64,000 bases of DNA. Source: Colias croceus (Eukaryota; Arthropoda; Insecta; Lepidoptera; Pieridae). Position 1 is the stretch's first letter, and every line of letters begins with the position of its first letter. The notes beneath the pieces are model-generated. The model did no database searches, was not told the origin of the DNA, and saw nothing but the letters and a program-made list of their open reading frames with translations. The position numbers and the translations under genes were made by a program. Of the stretch, positions 62,001 through 64,000 are shown piece after piece. The stretch lies in NCBI RefSeq assembly GCF_905220415.1, contig NC_059545.1, forward strand, positions 8,132,001 through 8,196,000, written 5' to 3'.

Positions 62001-64000
62001 AATACCTACATGGTGTAAAGCAGTACAATTTAATTAAAAAATTACTTATAAAGGAAAATCTATTAACCTTCGTAAAATATGTCTGTTTTCATCGACACGG
62101 TCATTGAACTCGCGTAGGTATTGACTTTCGGTACGCGGAATCTAATGCTTTACGAATGTCTTGTCGTTCGATAGACGCCAATTGCAGTTCATTCAACAAA
62201 TGGTACCTACCGAGATTGTGAATGTTTTTTCATCTTGATTGAAAGATGAGCTAAGTCGTCAACGCCCGTTTCAGTCCAAGCACTCTCACCTCCGCCGGCT
62301 TGCCCGCTTCAAATAAAAGACACGGAAACAAAATATTTTGTTGCTTTCATGTTCATCACAATCACACAACCACGGTGTTTTCACATATTGTTCGGATTTA
62401 AACACACGCGTATATGTTTTTGTTTCTGTCGTACATTTTGCGTAAATTAAGTTCAGGCCGTGGCGGTCCCTTAGCTTTCAATTCAAGCCGAATTTGTAAC
62501 GTTTTAACACACTTTTTAATGAACGCCACATTATAATTGTCCATTTTAACACTCACAAGTAATACTGATAACTACAGGCTATTTCAACAGTCAACACGTA
62601 TCTTATGATTTTAATTAGAAAATTCCCGAATAAGTATACATATTCGCGCGCGTGCAAGTTGACTAGAGTGTTTGTTTATGTATGAGTGGCAACGTCGCGC
62701 GCAAGCCGCAATCGCTGTCTTGTTTACGGGCGCCCGGGCACGCGGTATAAACGTACCGGCAACGTTTGCGGGAGCGGCGCGGCGCTCCGAATTTTGCTAT
62801 ATTTTCATAGAAAATCTTCTGTTTCACGCGCAGGACTCTGACAAAACTATCTCTTTCACTCCTATTGGATTTCGTATTAGAAAATGTACTAAATATTTTT
62901 TCATTGGAGCGCAATCGTGAGCGCTCCGCTACGCGCGTTTTATAATACAGTATTATACCTACAGGTGTATGGAATGATGGAATGATGGATATATTCATTG
63001 GTATTGCCAGTAGTATTTTACGATTACGATTGATTTTAAATAGTAATAATTAATATTAATAATGAAATTAAGGAGTATGATTTTATTATAATTATTTATG
63101 GGAGTTCACTGCACCAGCGCTCCTTAGGGCGAGCCGCCTCTGTTCACATCTACAGATCTAAAAGGACATAATATTTTGCATATTATATCACAAAGTAGTA
63201 GCAGTTTAAATGCGTGTATTATTTTAGTTTTCTGCATACTAATTTTAGTATGCATCAAATCACAAAATTTAGCAACAAACTGCCAAATTGTATAAGTAGT
63301 AAACTTTGTTAACTTGTAAAAAACAGGGTACAATTAATCAAAGTTAATCAAAACAAAAATAAACAGCACATTACCTCAGAGCTCTCTCCCTTAGCCAAGG
63401 TTTTGGGTTTGGAAGGCACCACCGTGGAACCGCACTTGAGTATCCCGCGCACCTCCGGTGTGATCATGCGCTGCGCACGTTCCGACGGCGTGTCGTCGTC
63501 GAGGTCTGTTTTTTGTTGTTATTTTATTAATAACATAATGAATATTGTATATTTATTGATTATGATGACGTGGAAAGTGTATGATGATTGATATATCGAA
63601 AAAATCATAGCTTGTTATAAATAAGACACGTAAATTACATAATTCGTATATGTGGATAAAGTTGTAGCCTGTAGTTTGTACATAATGATAATAATTGAAA
63701 ACTGTGACACGTTTTGAAATTAATTCAAGTCTACCAACTCACAATACCCCTTTTGTAAATATCTCTACTGAAAAATAATACCATAAAATGTCCAAAATTA
63801 TGGTATTATTTTTCATGAATAATAGCGAAGAATAGAACTCGCATTTCAAAAATGCAAGCGCCACTCATAACGTAAACCATTACAAGTTTTACATAGCGAT
63901 ATGAATACCTGCTAAAACTAACAATAAAACATATTTACACTGCTTCAGTCCACTCGTATAGCAAATATTTACAACGTTGTACCCAAGTATTAGTATCTAA
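1..64000 (-). CDS. Svil: Supervillin-like gene, internal part (both ends off the window)
   Basis: Overall locus. Supervillins are large peripheral membrane proteins of the villin/gelsolin superfamily. A disordered N-terminal half binds myosin II and F-actin at the plasma membrane, and gelsolin-like repeats plus a headpiece follow. Only the N-terminal, pre-gelsolin half is here, about 505 codons in nine constitutive-looking exons plus two alternative first exons. The exons lie on the minus strand, have GT/AG borders, and their phases (0, 1 or 2) agree at every junction. Identification rests on GWRKRVPQSDATLFTVAGRL-type sequence (exon 2650-2484) and RADDETFHAFF (exon 97-1), which I recall as resembling vertebrate supervillin segments containing TQFTVAGRM and DDETFAKFY. 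Exons further 5' are assigned by phase and shared composition, not by clear homology, so they are less certain. Introns range from 401 bp to nearly 38 kb. Confidence 0.82.
98..572 (-). other. Supervillin intron, no other feature seen
   Basis: A 475-bp AT-rich intron between exons 748-573 and 97-1. I saw no repeat family, inverted repeat or open frame worth reporting. Confidence 0.75.
573..748 (-). CDS. Svil: Supervillin exon (SRKAPTSPTNG to SVSENISRDE)
   Basis: A 176-nt exon: one base, 58 codons, one base. Acceptor TTTCTTTTATAG, donor GAGA|GTGAGT. The peptide starts SRKAPTSPTNGFASGPLRSA, passes through KPKETPKIDRESFKRSHSVS and ends ENISRDE. It is serine- and proline-rich with basic Arg/Lys-x-x-Ser sites, a linker-like disordered segment. 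The phase fits both neighbours: AG plus A gives Arg after PPPNRF, and A plus AC gives Asn before EEVSPG. The splice signals are strong. Confidence 0.83.
1851..2106 (+). mobile_element. LINE 3'-end-like dispersed repeat, copy 1 of a tandem pair
   Basis: A 256-bp unit starting TTCAAACTCAAACATTTATT, with a core GGAGAAGAACCGGCAAGAAA and ending CCATGGGTTTTT. The same core follows in copy 2, and short pieces recur at 38.28 and 57.75 kb. I know this sequence as a common lepidopteran dispersed repeat that looks like the 3' untranslated end of a non-LTR retrotransposon (CR1/Zenon-type is my guess). No reverse transcriptase frame is attached. Confidence 0.6.
2107..2384 (+). mobile_element. LINE 3'-end-like dispersed repeat, copy 2 of a tandem pair
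   Basis: A 278-bp unit directly following copy 1 in the same orientation, beginning again TTCAAACTCAAACTCAAACA and ending CCATGGGTTTTT. It differs by scattered substitutions and an extra block of about 20 bp near 2290-2315, so the two copies are not a recent duplication. It lies about 70 bp from the duplicated splice donor. Confidence 0.6.
2441..2491 (-). other. Tandemly duplicated 5' splice site (period 30 bp)
   Basis: On the plus strand GTAACAAACGCACCTGAAGC occurs at 2441-2460 and again at 2471-2490, each followed by G. Read on the minus strand, each copy is a full donor, TTCAG|GTGCGTTTGTTAC. Use of the proximal donor ends the exon at 2484, and use of the distal donor ends it at 2454. The 30-nt difference is a multiple of three with no stop and would insert CVCYMKLRFR after PPPNRFR. 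Confidence 0.75.
2484..2650 (-). CDS. Svil: Supervillin exon with diagnostic TLFTVAGRL segment
   Basis: A 167-nt exon (55 codons plus two bases) with acceptor TTTATCCCAG and donor TTCAG|GTGCGT. The peptide is GWRKRVPQSDATLFTVAGRL, then ERDKVATPP and a proline-rich run (PPVTPPPLSTPPACSPAITP and so on) ending PPPNRF. The TLFTVAGRL part resembles a conserved supervillin segment just N-terminal to the gelsolin-like repeats (from memory of vertebrate SVIL, TQFTVAGRM). The proline-rich run could bind SH3 or EVH1 domains; this is inference. Very GC-rich. A second identical donor 30 nt downstream (exon end 2454) would add CVCYMKLRFR in frame. Confidence 0.86.
2651..4688 (-). other. Supervillin intron
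   Basis: About 2 kb of AT-rich intron. The only recognisable content is the short repeat at 4003-4225. An open frame at 4644-4357 (minus) shows no coding signs. Confidence 0.7.
4003..4225 (+). mobile_element. Short lepidopteran dispersed repeat (ends in AAAGCTAGT)
   Basis: A 223-bp unit from TACACTAATATTATAAAGAG to GCGGAAAGCTAGT. It contains the usual GACCGATTTTAAAAATTCTT and the tail GCGGGCGGAGCCGCCGGCGG. This is one of several GCGGGCGAAGCCGCGGGCGG-tailed elements in the window (also 21761, 45017, 53602, 60455). Probably a non-autonomous retroelement or a LINE tail. Confidence 0.6.
4689..4799 (-). CDS. Svil: Supervillin exon (ETLNASVDD segment)
   Basis: A 111-nt exon of exactly 37 codons, phase 0 at both ends, with acceptor TTTTCTTCCAG and donor GCGCAG|GTAATC. 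The peptide is ETLNASVDDKKKVHIDENEL, then GQNILADRRNKLETAAQ. The C-terminal part starts the second copy of the I-x-A-D/E-R...L...W-R-x-R-V motif, completed by GWRKRV in the next exon. It can accept either exon 17514 (soluble forms) or exon 5985 (membrane-anchor form), both ending in phase 0. It is therefore the first exon common to all predicted isoforms. Confidence 0.82.
4800..5984 (-). other. Supervillin intron downstream of the membrane-anchor exon
   Basis: A 1.18-kb AT-rich intron. I saw no repeats, RNA genes or credible frames. No AATAAA signal lies just past the unspliced stop of the 6767-5985 frame, which favours splicing over an independent gene. Confidence 0.65.
5985..6767 (-). CDS. 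Svil: Alternative first coding exon: membrane-anchored supervillin N terminus (261 aa)
   Basis: A long open frame starting at ATG 6767 (A at -3, in-frame TAA 9 nt upstream), ending at donor AGCCAG|GTTATT. The unspliced frame reads only four more codons to a stop. Residues 3-20 (YGAVIVFGAFLFLVWRFV) form one hydrophobic helix, followed by FTKK. This predicts a signal anchor with a tiny outside N terminus and the rest in the cytosol. The next 240 residues are hydrophilic, rich in Asn, Glu and Lys. They include KFVKRDSPPKERLAEFLEK near residue 120 and a better-packed end (LLLRRLEKQTGLPAGLNFG). The phase-0 end matches the acceptor at 4799 (ETLNASVDDK). No poly(A) signal is seen just downstream. 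Alternatively it is an independent 265-aa gene nested in the intron. The fusion is inferred, not proven. Confidence 0.6.
7000..7030 (-). promoter_or_regulatory. Candidate initiator for the membrane-anchor isoform
   Basis: The minus strand reads CGATCAGTCGGTGTG here, containing TCAGT, the arthropod initiator consensus, with its A at about 7022. That is about 255 nt upstream of the ATG at 6767. No clear TATA box is visible. A plausible acceptor (TTATATTACAG, near 6907) suggests the leader may instead be spliced from further upstream, such as the GC-rich patch at 8390-8470. Confidence 0.3.
8480..10470. repeat. Cluster of degenerate GTTAAG and TTTTTAGCTAA motifs
   Basis: Variants of CCGTTAAG or GCGGTTAAGG occur near 8484, 8720, 8821, 8893, 10029, 10194, 10405 and 10452. 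CTTTTTAGCTAA or a close variant occurs near 8740, 8850, 9937, 9963 and 10415. The two types are often paired, as in GGTTAACGGCTTTTTAGTTAA. It may be a decayed element with internal repeats. There is no fixed period. Confidence 0.35.
12311..12710. mobile_element. MITE-like inverted-repeat element, full copy (family A)
   Basis: A 400-bp element bounded by CAGGGTGTCCAACTATTGGT and ACCAACAGTGGGACACCCTG, imperfect inverted repeats. Inverted blocks continue inside (GTTTTGCATAC near 12360, GTATGCAAAAC near 12660). Both flanks read TATA, a likely TA or TATA target-site duplication. No transposase frame. A second, internally deleted copy lies at 55978-56214. Confidence 0.75.
15679..15695. repeat. Short TAC trinucleotide repeat
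   Basis: TACTACTACTACTACTA, a simple microsatellite within intron. Confidence 0.85.
16179..16372 (+). mobile_element. Dispersed retroelement-type repeat (family B), copy 1
   Basis: A 194-bp unit from ACTAGCTGTGCCTCGCGGTT to CTTTATAATATTAGTATA, with the inner block GTGATGATATATAGCCTATA and CAAACAAACAAACAAACTCT near the end. It matches the copy at 21178-21345 closely and in the same orientation. I know it as a very common lepidopteran interspersed repeat, probably a SINE or an RTE-type LINE tail. Confidence 0.65.
16874..17004. repeat. Two small tandem repeats, CA-rich and AT-rich
   Basis: ATGCATGTATTACACACACA recurs as ATGCATGTATTGCACACACA with a period of 39 bp (16874 and 16913). Immediately after, AGAATTTTATATAAACG recurs exactly at 16959 and 16988 (period 29 bp). 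Confidence 0.7.
17514..17625 (-). CDS. Svil: Supervillin exon with first W-R-x-R-V motif
   Basis: A 112-nt exon: one base completing Arg, then 37 codons ending in phase 0. Strong acceptor (CGTCCTTCCAG) and strong donor (AAT|GTGAGT). The peptide is LAALQAAGANDWRARVCRLS, then PERDDSKAIERAKNRIN. Joined to TIAER from the previous exon, it makes TIAERLAALQ...DWRARV, a helical motif that recurs in variant form one exon later (ILADRRNKL...GWRKRV). GC content is far above the flanking intron. It joins the exon at 4799 in phase 0 across a 12.7-kb intron, which also contains the alternative membrane-anchor first exon. Confidence 0.82.
18003..18036. repeat. Short perfect hairpin
   Basis: CCACAATTAGCAA (18003-18015) is inverted as TTGCTAATTGTGG (18024-18036) around an 8-bp loop. 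No associated element is visible. Confidence 0.8.
19383..19750 (-). mobile_element. GC-rich repeat fragment, possibly the 5' region of a LINE
   Basis: About 370 bp with far higher GC than its surroundings. At one end is a perfect 11-bp-arm hairpin (CCGCGATCTAT, loop TACG, ATAGATCGCGG; 19383-19408). TGATTTTAATCG occurs near 19499 and again near 19722 as a direct repeat. The minus strand resembles 5' regions of lepidopteran non-LTR elements as I remember them, but no long frame is present, so the class is a guess. Confidence 0.35.
20020..20049 (+). repeat. 30-bp adenine homopolymer
   Basis: An uninterrupted A run after CAGTTAGTT. No recognisable retroposed sequence lies directly upstream, so it may be a lone poly(A) tail or slippage. 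Confidence 0.9.
21178..21345 (+). mobile_element. Dispersed retroelement-type repeat (family B), copy 2, 5' deleted
   Basis: 168 bp matching 16179-16372 from CTCCTGTTGGTCGTAACGTG to CTTTATAATAATAGT, but lacking about 25 bp of the CGCGGTTTCACCCGC head. Same orientation as copy 1. Confidence 0.65.
21761..21905 (+). mobile_element. GCTAGT-tailed dispersed repeat (family C), internally deleted
   Basis: From ACATAGTATAAAACAAAGTC to GCGGGCGGTAAGCTAGT. It is the same family as the fuller, opposite-strand copy at 45221-45017, but lacks the inner TTTAAAACTACGCAAAGGAT block. Confidence 0.6.
22511..22582 (-). CDS. Svil: Supervillin exon (FGGGVQRS segment)
   Basis: A 72-nt exon: one base completing Arg, 23 codons, then two bases (phase 2 to phase 2, so skipping keeps the frame). 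Acceptor GTTGACAG, donor GAGAG|GTCAG. The peptide is FGGGVQRSATHADMPHRGG then TIAE. The final TIAER joins the next exon to form the first copy of a motif I-A-E-R-x-x-x-L ... W-R-x-R-V. Both candidate upstream exons (60412-60306 and 23057-22984) join it in the same phase, making it the first common exon of the long and short isoforms. Confidence 0.74.
22583..22983 (-). other. Short supervillin intron, nothing else seen
   Basis: A 401-bp AT-rich intron between exons 23057-22984 and 22582-22511. No repeats. Confidence 0.75.
22984..23057 (-). CDS. Svil: Alternative first coding exon of a short supervillin isoform
   Basis: Starts with ATG (A at -3), has an in-frame TAA 33 nt upstream, and runs 24 codons plus two bases to the donor CCGAG|GTAAATG. 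The peptide is MLSVRQVEERLYSFKSLKDK followed by FEQP. The phase-2 end matches exon 22582 and adds Arg then FGGGVQRS, exactly as the upstream exon 60412-60306 does. Two exons competing for the same acceptor suggest mutually exclusive starts. The short isoform lacks the acidic/basic exons at 60-63 kb. A leader exon may lie at about 24.4 kb. Alternatively an internal acceptor (GACAG at 23040) would make it an internal phase-0 exon, but its upstream tract is poor. Confidence 0.66.
24407..24530 (-). promoter_or_regulatory. GC-rich patch: possible promoter and leader exon of the short isoform
   Basis: About 100 bp rich in CG dinucleotides (GCGCGCCCTACCGC, GGCGGGCGGGCGC) inside AT-rich intron, about 1.4 kb upstream of the ATG at 23057. 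A donor TTTACG|GTATGT ends at 24407 on the minus strand, and a possible acceptor (GTGTTAG) lies at 23071, 14 nt before the ATG. Could equally be chance. Confidence 0.25.
24531..28429 (-). other. Giant supervillin intron, first part: plain sequence
   Basis: AT-rich intron. The only visible feature is a CA/TA simple repeat at 25840-25883. Open frames on the plus strand at 25204-25548 and 26005-26406 have no coding-like composition or family resemblance. Confidence 0.6.
25840..25883. repeat. Imperfect CA-rich microsatellite
   Basis: CACCCACACACACATACACACACG followed by ATATCGGCACACACATA, interrupted by CGTACGTA. Confidence 0.75.
28561..28602 (+). mobile_element. Decayed retroelement tail
   Basis: CAGGGCAGAGCCGGGGCGAG then CTGCTAGTATT matches the terminal part of the GAAGCCGGGGCGGACCGCTAGT tail seen twice at 54.2-54.5 kb. 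The sequence upstream to about 28430 may be a degraded body. Confidence 0.45.
28603..37444 (-). other. Giant supervillin intron, second part
   Basis: Mostly AT-rich sequence without visible structure. Exceptions: a LINE-tail-like fragment at 32225-32370; a GC-rich patch at about 32735-32870 with no long frame or clear splice sites; a small GC-rich patch near 29585-29620; and an 8-bp-arm hairpin at 30197-30216. Confidence 0.55.
32225..32370 (+). mobile_element. LINE 3'-tail fragment
   Basis: CAAAGTTTGAACGAAATCTG ... AAGAAGTCGGTTACAAACAT then ACATACAGGTGAAGCTAATA and repeats of TAAAGCGTG at the end. The GTCGGTTACATACATACAGGTGAAGCTAATAAAAAGCGTG type of end is familiar from lepidopteran LINEs. 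Confidence 0.55.
37445..37773. mobile_element. MITE with imperfect inverted repeats (~40 bp)
   Basis: The left end GGGTGGTTTTTCACCAGAGA, then TGTGC, is matched in reverse by GCACAGCTCTGATGGAAAAGCATCC at the right. Similarity continues inward to GTTGCTGTG and CACAGCACTCG. Length is 329 bp. The flanks are TTA and TTC, so a 3-bp PIF/Harbinger-type duplication with one change is possible but unproven. No transposase. Confidence 0.6.
38279..38345 (+). mobile_element. Fragment of the LINE 3'-end-like repeat
   Basis: AGCTCAAACTCAAACATTTA then TTTACTTTTGAATAATCATA and ACATTTACCACCGA match the start and middle of the 1851-2384 pair, with the inner part lost. Confidence 0.5.
39581..39604. repeat. Perfect 24-bp AT palindrome
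   Basis: AATAATTATTAT followed by ATAATAATTATT, an exact self-complementary block with no spacer. Confidence 0.85.
42939..43353. mobile_element. PIF/Harbinger-like MITE with many CGGCTCGAGC-type repeats
   Basis: 415 bp bounded by GGGCGGCCGTACACGGACCG and its inverse CGGTCCGTGTACGGCCGCCC. Similarity extends through the next AGCAGTT. Both flanks are TAA, the TWA target-site duplication typical of PIF/Harbinger transposons. The inside carries many direct and inverted variants of ACGGCTCGAGC and GACCGCTCGAGC, making the element strongly self-complementary. No transposase. The open frame at 43092-42889 is a by-product of the repeats. Confidence 0.75.
43716..44280. mobile_element. 565-bp foldback element with long inverted arms
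   Basis: The left arm 43716-43872 (starting GTTCAGGATACATCGCCCAT) is inverted almost exactly as 44124-44280 (ending ATGGGCGATGTATCCTGAAC). Weaker inverted similarity runs about 20 bp further inward. TA on both sides is a likely TA target-site duplication (Tc1/mariner style). The AT-rich centre has direct near-repeats (ATTTGTCCTACAAAAT, ATATTGTCCTACAAAT). No coding capacity. Confidence 0.8.
45017..45221 (-). mobile_element. GCTAGT-tailed dispersed repeat (family C), fuller copy
   Basis: Reverse orientation: from ACTAGCTTTCCGCCCGCGGC to GTTTTATACTATGTAGT. It includes CGTAGTTTTAAAGATTTAAG, missing from the copy at 21761. Likely a non-autonomous retroelement. Confidence 0.65.
45222..51671 (-). 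other. Giant supervillin intron, fourth part
   Basis: Mostly AT-rich. Two GC-rich patches are visible: about 48470-48560 and about 49010-49160. I saw no repeat family. Frames at 46546-46316 (minus) and 48558-48259 (minus) lack support. Confidence 0.55.
49010..49160 (-). promoter_or_regulatory. GC-rich patch: possible alternative promoter
   Basis: CG-rich DNA (GGACGGGCGCGTATGCCGCG, CGGACGTCGGAGGCGCGGCC) inside AT-rich intron. The minus strand contains CACAGTCAGTCGCGCG, with the initiator consensus TCAGT, and separately a donor-like CTAGCG|GTGAGC near 49100. It could mark another noncoding first exon of Svil. No frame supports coding. Confidence 0.25.
51672..52905. mobile_element. 1.2-kb foldback element with ~285-bp inverted arms and CAGCTG motifs
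   Basis: The left arm (51672-51957) and right arm (52617-52905) are near-identical in inverse orientation, for example GAAGCCTCGTGAACGTCAGC with GCTGACGTTCACGAGGCTTT. The ends are GGGAGCCAG and CTGGCTCCC. CAGCTG occurs many times (51771, 51911, 51939, 52494, 52523, 52634, 52662, 52801), and TTGAGAGGAAAT-type blocks recur at both arms and the centre. The 660-bp centre has no transposase frame. Target-site duplication not resolved; superfamily unknown. Confidence 0.8.
52906..53601 (-). other. Intron stretch, nothing recognised
   Basis: AT-rich sequence between two repeats. No frames, hairpins or repeats noted. Confidence 0.65.
53602..53820 (+). mobile_element. GCTAGT-tailed dispersed repeat
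   Basis: From TTCATATTATAATAAATGCG to GAAGCCGCGGGCGGAAAGCT then AGT. The inner ACCGATTTGGATGAAATGGT and CATAGGATAGGTTTTATTCC match the element at 60668-60455 in the opposite orientation. Probably a SINE or LINE tail. Confidence 0.65.
54171..54510 (+). mobile_element. Exact 170-bp tandem dimer of a retroelement-tail repeat
   Basis: Units 54171-54340 and 54341-54510 have the same length and differ at only a handful of positions. Each runs from TATAAAAATGAATCGCAAAA to GGGCGAAGCCGGGGCGGACC and CTAGT. A related decayed tail lies at 28561. Confidence 0.8.
54511..55977 (-). other. Intron stretch, nothing recognised
   Basis: AT-rich. The adjoining plus-strand frames at 55008-55199 and 55189-55467 are hydrophobic and AT-driven, with no family resemblance. 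Confidence 0.6.
55978..56214. mobile_element. MITE-like inverted-repeat element, deleted copy (family A)
   Basis: 237 bp bounded by CAGGGTGTCCCACTATTGGT and ACCAACAGTGGGACACCCTG. It matches the ends of 12311-12710, but the middle is replaced by about 25 bp of unrelated sequence. The flanks are TATA and AATA. Confidence 0.75.
56215..57620 (-). other. Intron stretch, nothing recognised
   Basis: AT-rich intron with no repeat, frame or RNA gene that I can support. Confidence 0.6.
57621..58058. mobile_element. MITE abutted by ~37-bp direct repeats, with a LINE-tail insert
   Basis: The inner part, 57659-58020, starts GGCGGCTTCACATTAGTGCC and ends TTCGCGGCACGAATGTAGAG then TCACC, imperfect inverted repeats. 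The sequence GAGTTGCGACATCTAATCGC then AGTGAAAATATTA abuts the left end and recurs almost exactly at the right (58026-58058), both in direct orientation. A LINE-3'-end fragment (about 57744-57830, TTTGAATAGTCATAACATAT ... TTTACCACC) sits inside the left half. Confidence 0.55.
58059..59090 (-). other. Intron stretch, nothing recognised
   Basis: A GC-richer remnant (GCGTTGCGGCATCGAT, near 58090) resembles the flanking repeat of the element to its left. The rest is AT-rich and plain. Confidence 0.55.
59091..59190 (+). mobile_element. SINE-like fragment with a CAC trinucleotide expansion
   Basis: GCAAAGGAGCAGGTGGGCCA then CCTAATGTTAAGTGGTCACC, a widespread lepidopteran repeat head. The CAC block that is normally short runs as an uninterrupted array at about 59145-59171 before GCCCATAAAC. 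Confidence 0.5.
59847..60010. mobile_element. 164-bp hairpin MITE (58-bp arms, one mismatch)
   Basis: Left arm 59847-59904 (GAGCTAGCGCGCAAGATCAA onward) and right arm 59953-60010 (ending TTGCTCTTGCGCGCTAGCTC) are inverse copies with a single difference (T versus G). The 48-bp loop contains the palindrome GTGCGCGCAC. TA occurs at both borders, possibly a TA duplication. Near-perfect arms suggest recent insertion. Confidence 0.8.
60031..60284. mobile_element. Short AACCGACTT...AAGTCGGTT-bounded repeat
   Basis: About 250 bp from AAAAACAACCGACTTCAAAC to TTTTTTTAAGTCGGTTAATA, with a perfect 9-bp inverted repeat at the ends. The inner TCGGTTCAGAAACCTCGGAG and ATACCGGCCGAATTGATAAC are familiar from lepidopteran intergenic repeats. 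It lies only 21 bp from exon 60306-60412. Confidence 0.6.
60306..60412 (-). CDS. Svil: Short supervillin exon beginning exactly at an ATG
   Basis: A 107-nt exon: 35 codons plus two bases (phase 2), with a pyrimidine-rich acceptor (TTTTTTATTTATTAG) and donor ACAG|GTGCGT. The peptide starts MSKSISVHAMEGASGS and continues with SDGESSGG and a basic tail ending NTRGRH. It is GC-rich inside very AT-rich, transposon-dense DNA. Phase 0 at its start matches the end of exon 61206. Phase 2 at its end matches the start of exon 22582, where AG plus A gives Arg before FGGGVQRS. The first codon after the acceptor is ATG, so it could also act as an alternative first exon. Both readings give the same frame. 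Confidence 0.62.
60455..60668 (-). mobile_element. GCTAGT-tailed dispersed repeat
   Basis: Reverse-orientation copy: AACTAGCTTTCCGCCCGCGG at the left, CAGACAGACAGACAGA and TTTCGCATTTATAATATTAG at the right. It sits in the 793-bp intron between exons 61206 and 60412. Confidence 0.7.
61161..61190. repeat. TTTA-rich simple repeat
   Basis: An imperfect (TTTA)n run in the intron, 16 bp downstream of the donor of exon 61751-61206. Confidence 0.7.
61206..61751 (-). CDS. Svil: Supervillin exon, acidic-serine and basic region (182 aa)
   Basis: A 546-nt exon (exactly 182 codons, phase 0 at both ends) with a good acceptor (TTTATTCTTCAG) and the strong donor CCG|GTAAGT. It opens with GLKDEG and an acidic serine-rich run (residues about 7-35, such as SSSDEES), typical of casein-kinase-2 type phosphorylation sites. 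It then becomes strongly basic (KPKRFQRKNNK), with lysine-rich amphipathic stretches such as NEFKERLNQAKN and EDKYKKFVKKLDEPIQLAKL. It ends DELTAAVRKYIAP. No catalytic motif is seen, and the composition fits an intrinsically disordered actin- or myosin-binding N terminus. The next acceptor, at 60412, continues in phase 0. An ATG in the intron just upstream is open to the exon, but the splice acceptor fits better. Confidence 0.72.
61947..63142 (-). mobile_element. hAT-superfamily transposon, internally deleted
   Basis: A 1196-bp insertion with 13-bp terminal inverted repeats CAGAGGCGGCTCG/CGAGCCGCCTCTG and a perfect 8-bp target-site duplication, TTCACATC, at 61939-61946 and 63143-63150. The 8-bp duplication and the CAG...CTG ends are hAT hallmarks. 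The left half carries the remains of the N-terminal part of a transposase on the minus strand. The DNA-cleavage and dimerisation parts are missing, so it cannot move by itself. The right 600 bp is a GC-rich leader region. Confidence 0.88.
62051..62544 (-). pseudogene. hAT (ZMYM/TTF-zinc-finger type) transposase remnant
   Basis: A minus-strand frame starts MDNYNVAFIKKC and runs through GPPRPELNLRK. A frameshift then allows VFKSEQYVKTPWLCDCDE and KIFCFRVFYL, the place of the W-L-C-x-C ... F-C-F-x-C TTF zinc finger seen in this family. Another frame continues AWTETGVDDLAHLSIKMKKH, then, with further shifts, EFNDRVDENRHILRRLID. This order matches the N-terminal region of ZMYM-like hAT transposases as I know them. 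One finger cysteine appears lost (FCFRVF). At least two frameshifts make it a pseudogene, and the catalytic domain is absent. Confidence 0.78.
63375..63505 (-). CDS. Svil: Supervillin exon, most 5' one in the window
   Basis: A 131-nt internal exon: two bases completing a codon begun upstream, then 43 codons. The acceptor is a purine-rich AAAAAACAG and the donor is GAG|GTAATG, leaving phase 0. The peptide contains DTPSERAQRMITPEVRGILK and then a lysine- and serine-rich stretch ending KGESSE. It is much more GC-rich than its flanks, which supports coding. It joins in phase to the next exon, which starts GLKDEG. No domain is recognised; it lies in the region expected to be disordered and to bind partners. 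The upstream exon is outside the window. Membership in Svil is inferred from strand, phase and position. Confidence 0.68.
63506..64000 (-). other. Supervillin intron, cut by the right edge
   Basis: AT-rich intron upstream of exon 63505-63375. Its only feature is the 18-bp-arm hairpin at 63769-63815. Confidence 0.65.
63769..63815. repeat. Perfect inverted repeat, 18-bp arms
   Basis: TGAAAAATAATACCATAA (63769-63786) is exactly inverted as TTATGGTATTATTTTTCA (63798-63815) around an 11-bp loop. It may be a very small MITE; no further family copy is seen in the window. Confidence 0.85.

Larger units (their letters stand above)
61752..63374 (-). other. Supervillin intron carrying a hAT element
   Basis: A 1.6-kb intron, about three quarters of which is the hAT element at 61947-63142. 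The flanks (61752-61938 and 63151-63374) are plain AT-rich sequence. Confidence 0.75.

Noticed and set aside
62663..62998. 111-codon frame in the right half of the hAT element
   Set aside because: Not transposase-like; lies in the GC-rich leader region and is overlapped by another chance frame.

Overview
The window looks like nuclear DNA from a moth or butterfly (Lepidoptera). It is strongly AT-rich and almost all intronic. It is peppered with short repeats of a kind widespread in lepidopteran genomes, such as pieces ending in GCGGGCGGAAAGCTAGT. There are no bacterial features. Nearly all long open frames are chance frames in intron sequence.

One gene dominates: a supervillin-like gene (Svil, villin/gelsolin superfamily) on the minus strand. 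Its 5' end lies beyond the right edge and its 3' end, with the gelsolin-like and headpiece domains, beyond the left edge. I placed its exons by hand from splice sites and reading phase. In transcription order they are 63505-63375, 61751-61206, 60412-60306, 22582-22511, 17625-17514, 4799-4689, 2650-2484, 748-573 and 97-1. All junctions keep one reading frame of about 505 codons. The supervillin call rests mainly on a GWRKRV...TLFTVAGRL segment and a DDETF segment, which I recall as resembling vertebrate supervillin.

Two further exons look like alternative starts. One, at 23057-22984, gives a short cytoplasmic N terminus. The other, at 6767-5985, encodes 261 residues opening with a single membrane-spanning helix and joins in phase to the exon at 4799. 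If real, the locus makes soluble and membrane-anchored supervillins from separate promoters. A 20-bp repeat with 30-bp spacing duplicates the 5' splice site of the exon at 2650-2484, allowing an in-frame 10-residue insertion.

Region by region: 1-7 kb is exon-dense, with a dimer of a LINE-3'-end-like repeat and the membrane-anchor exon. 7-17.5 kb is intron with a 400-bp MITE and a cluster of GTTAAG/TTTTTAGCTAA motifs. 17.5-24.5 kb holds three small exons and a GC-rich repeat. 24.5-60.3 kb is one giant intron holding several inverted-repeat DNA elements: a PIF/Harbinger-like MITE at 42.9 kb, a 565-bp foldback at 43.7 kb and a 1.2-kb foldback at 51.7 kb. It also holds tandem and LINE-tail repeats. 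59-60.7 kb is a pile-up of short elements around a 107-nt exon. 61.9-63.1 kb is a hAT element with perfect 8-bp target-site duplications and a broken transposase. I saw no tRNA, rRNA, CRISPR or independent protein-coding gene.
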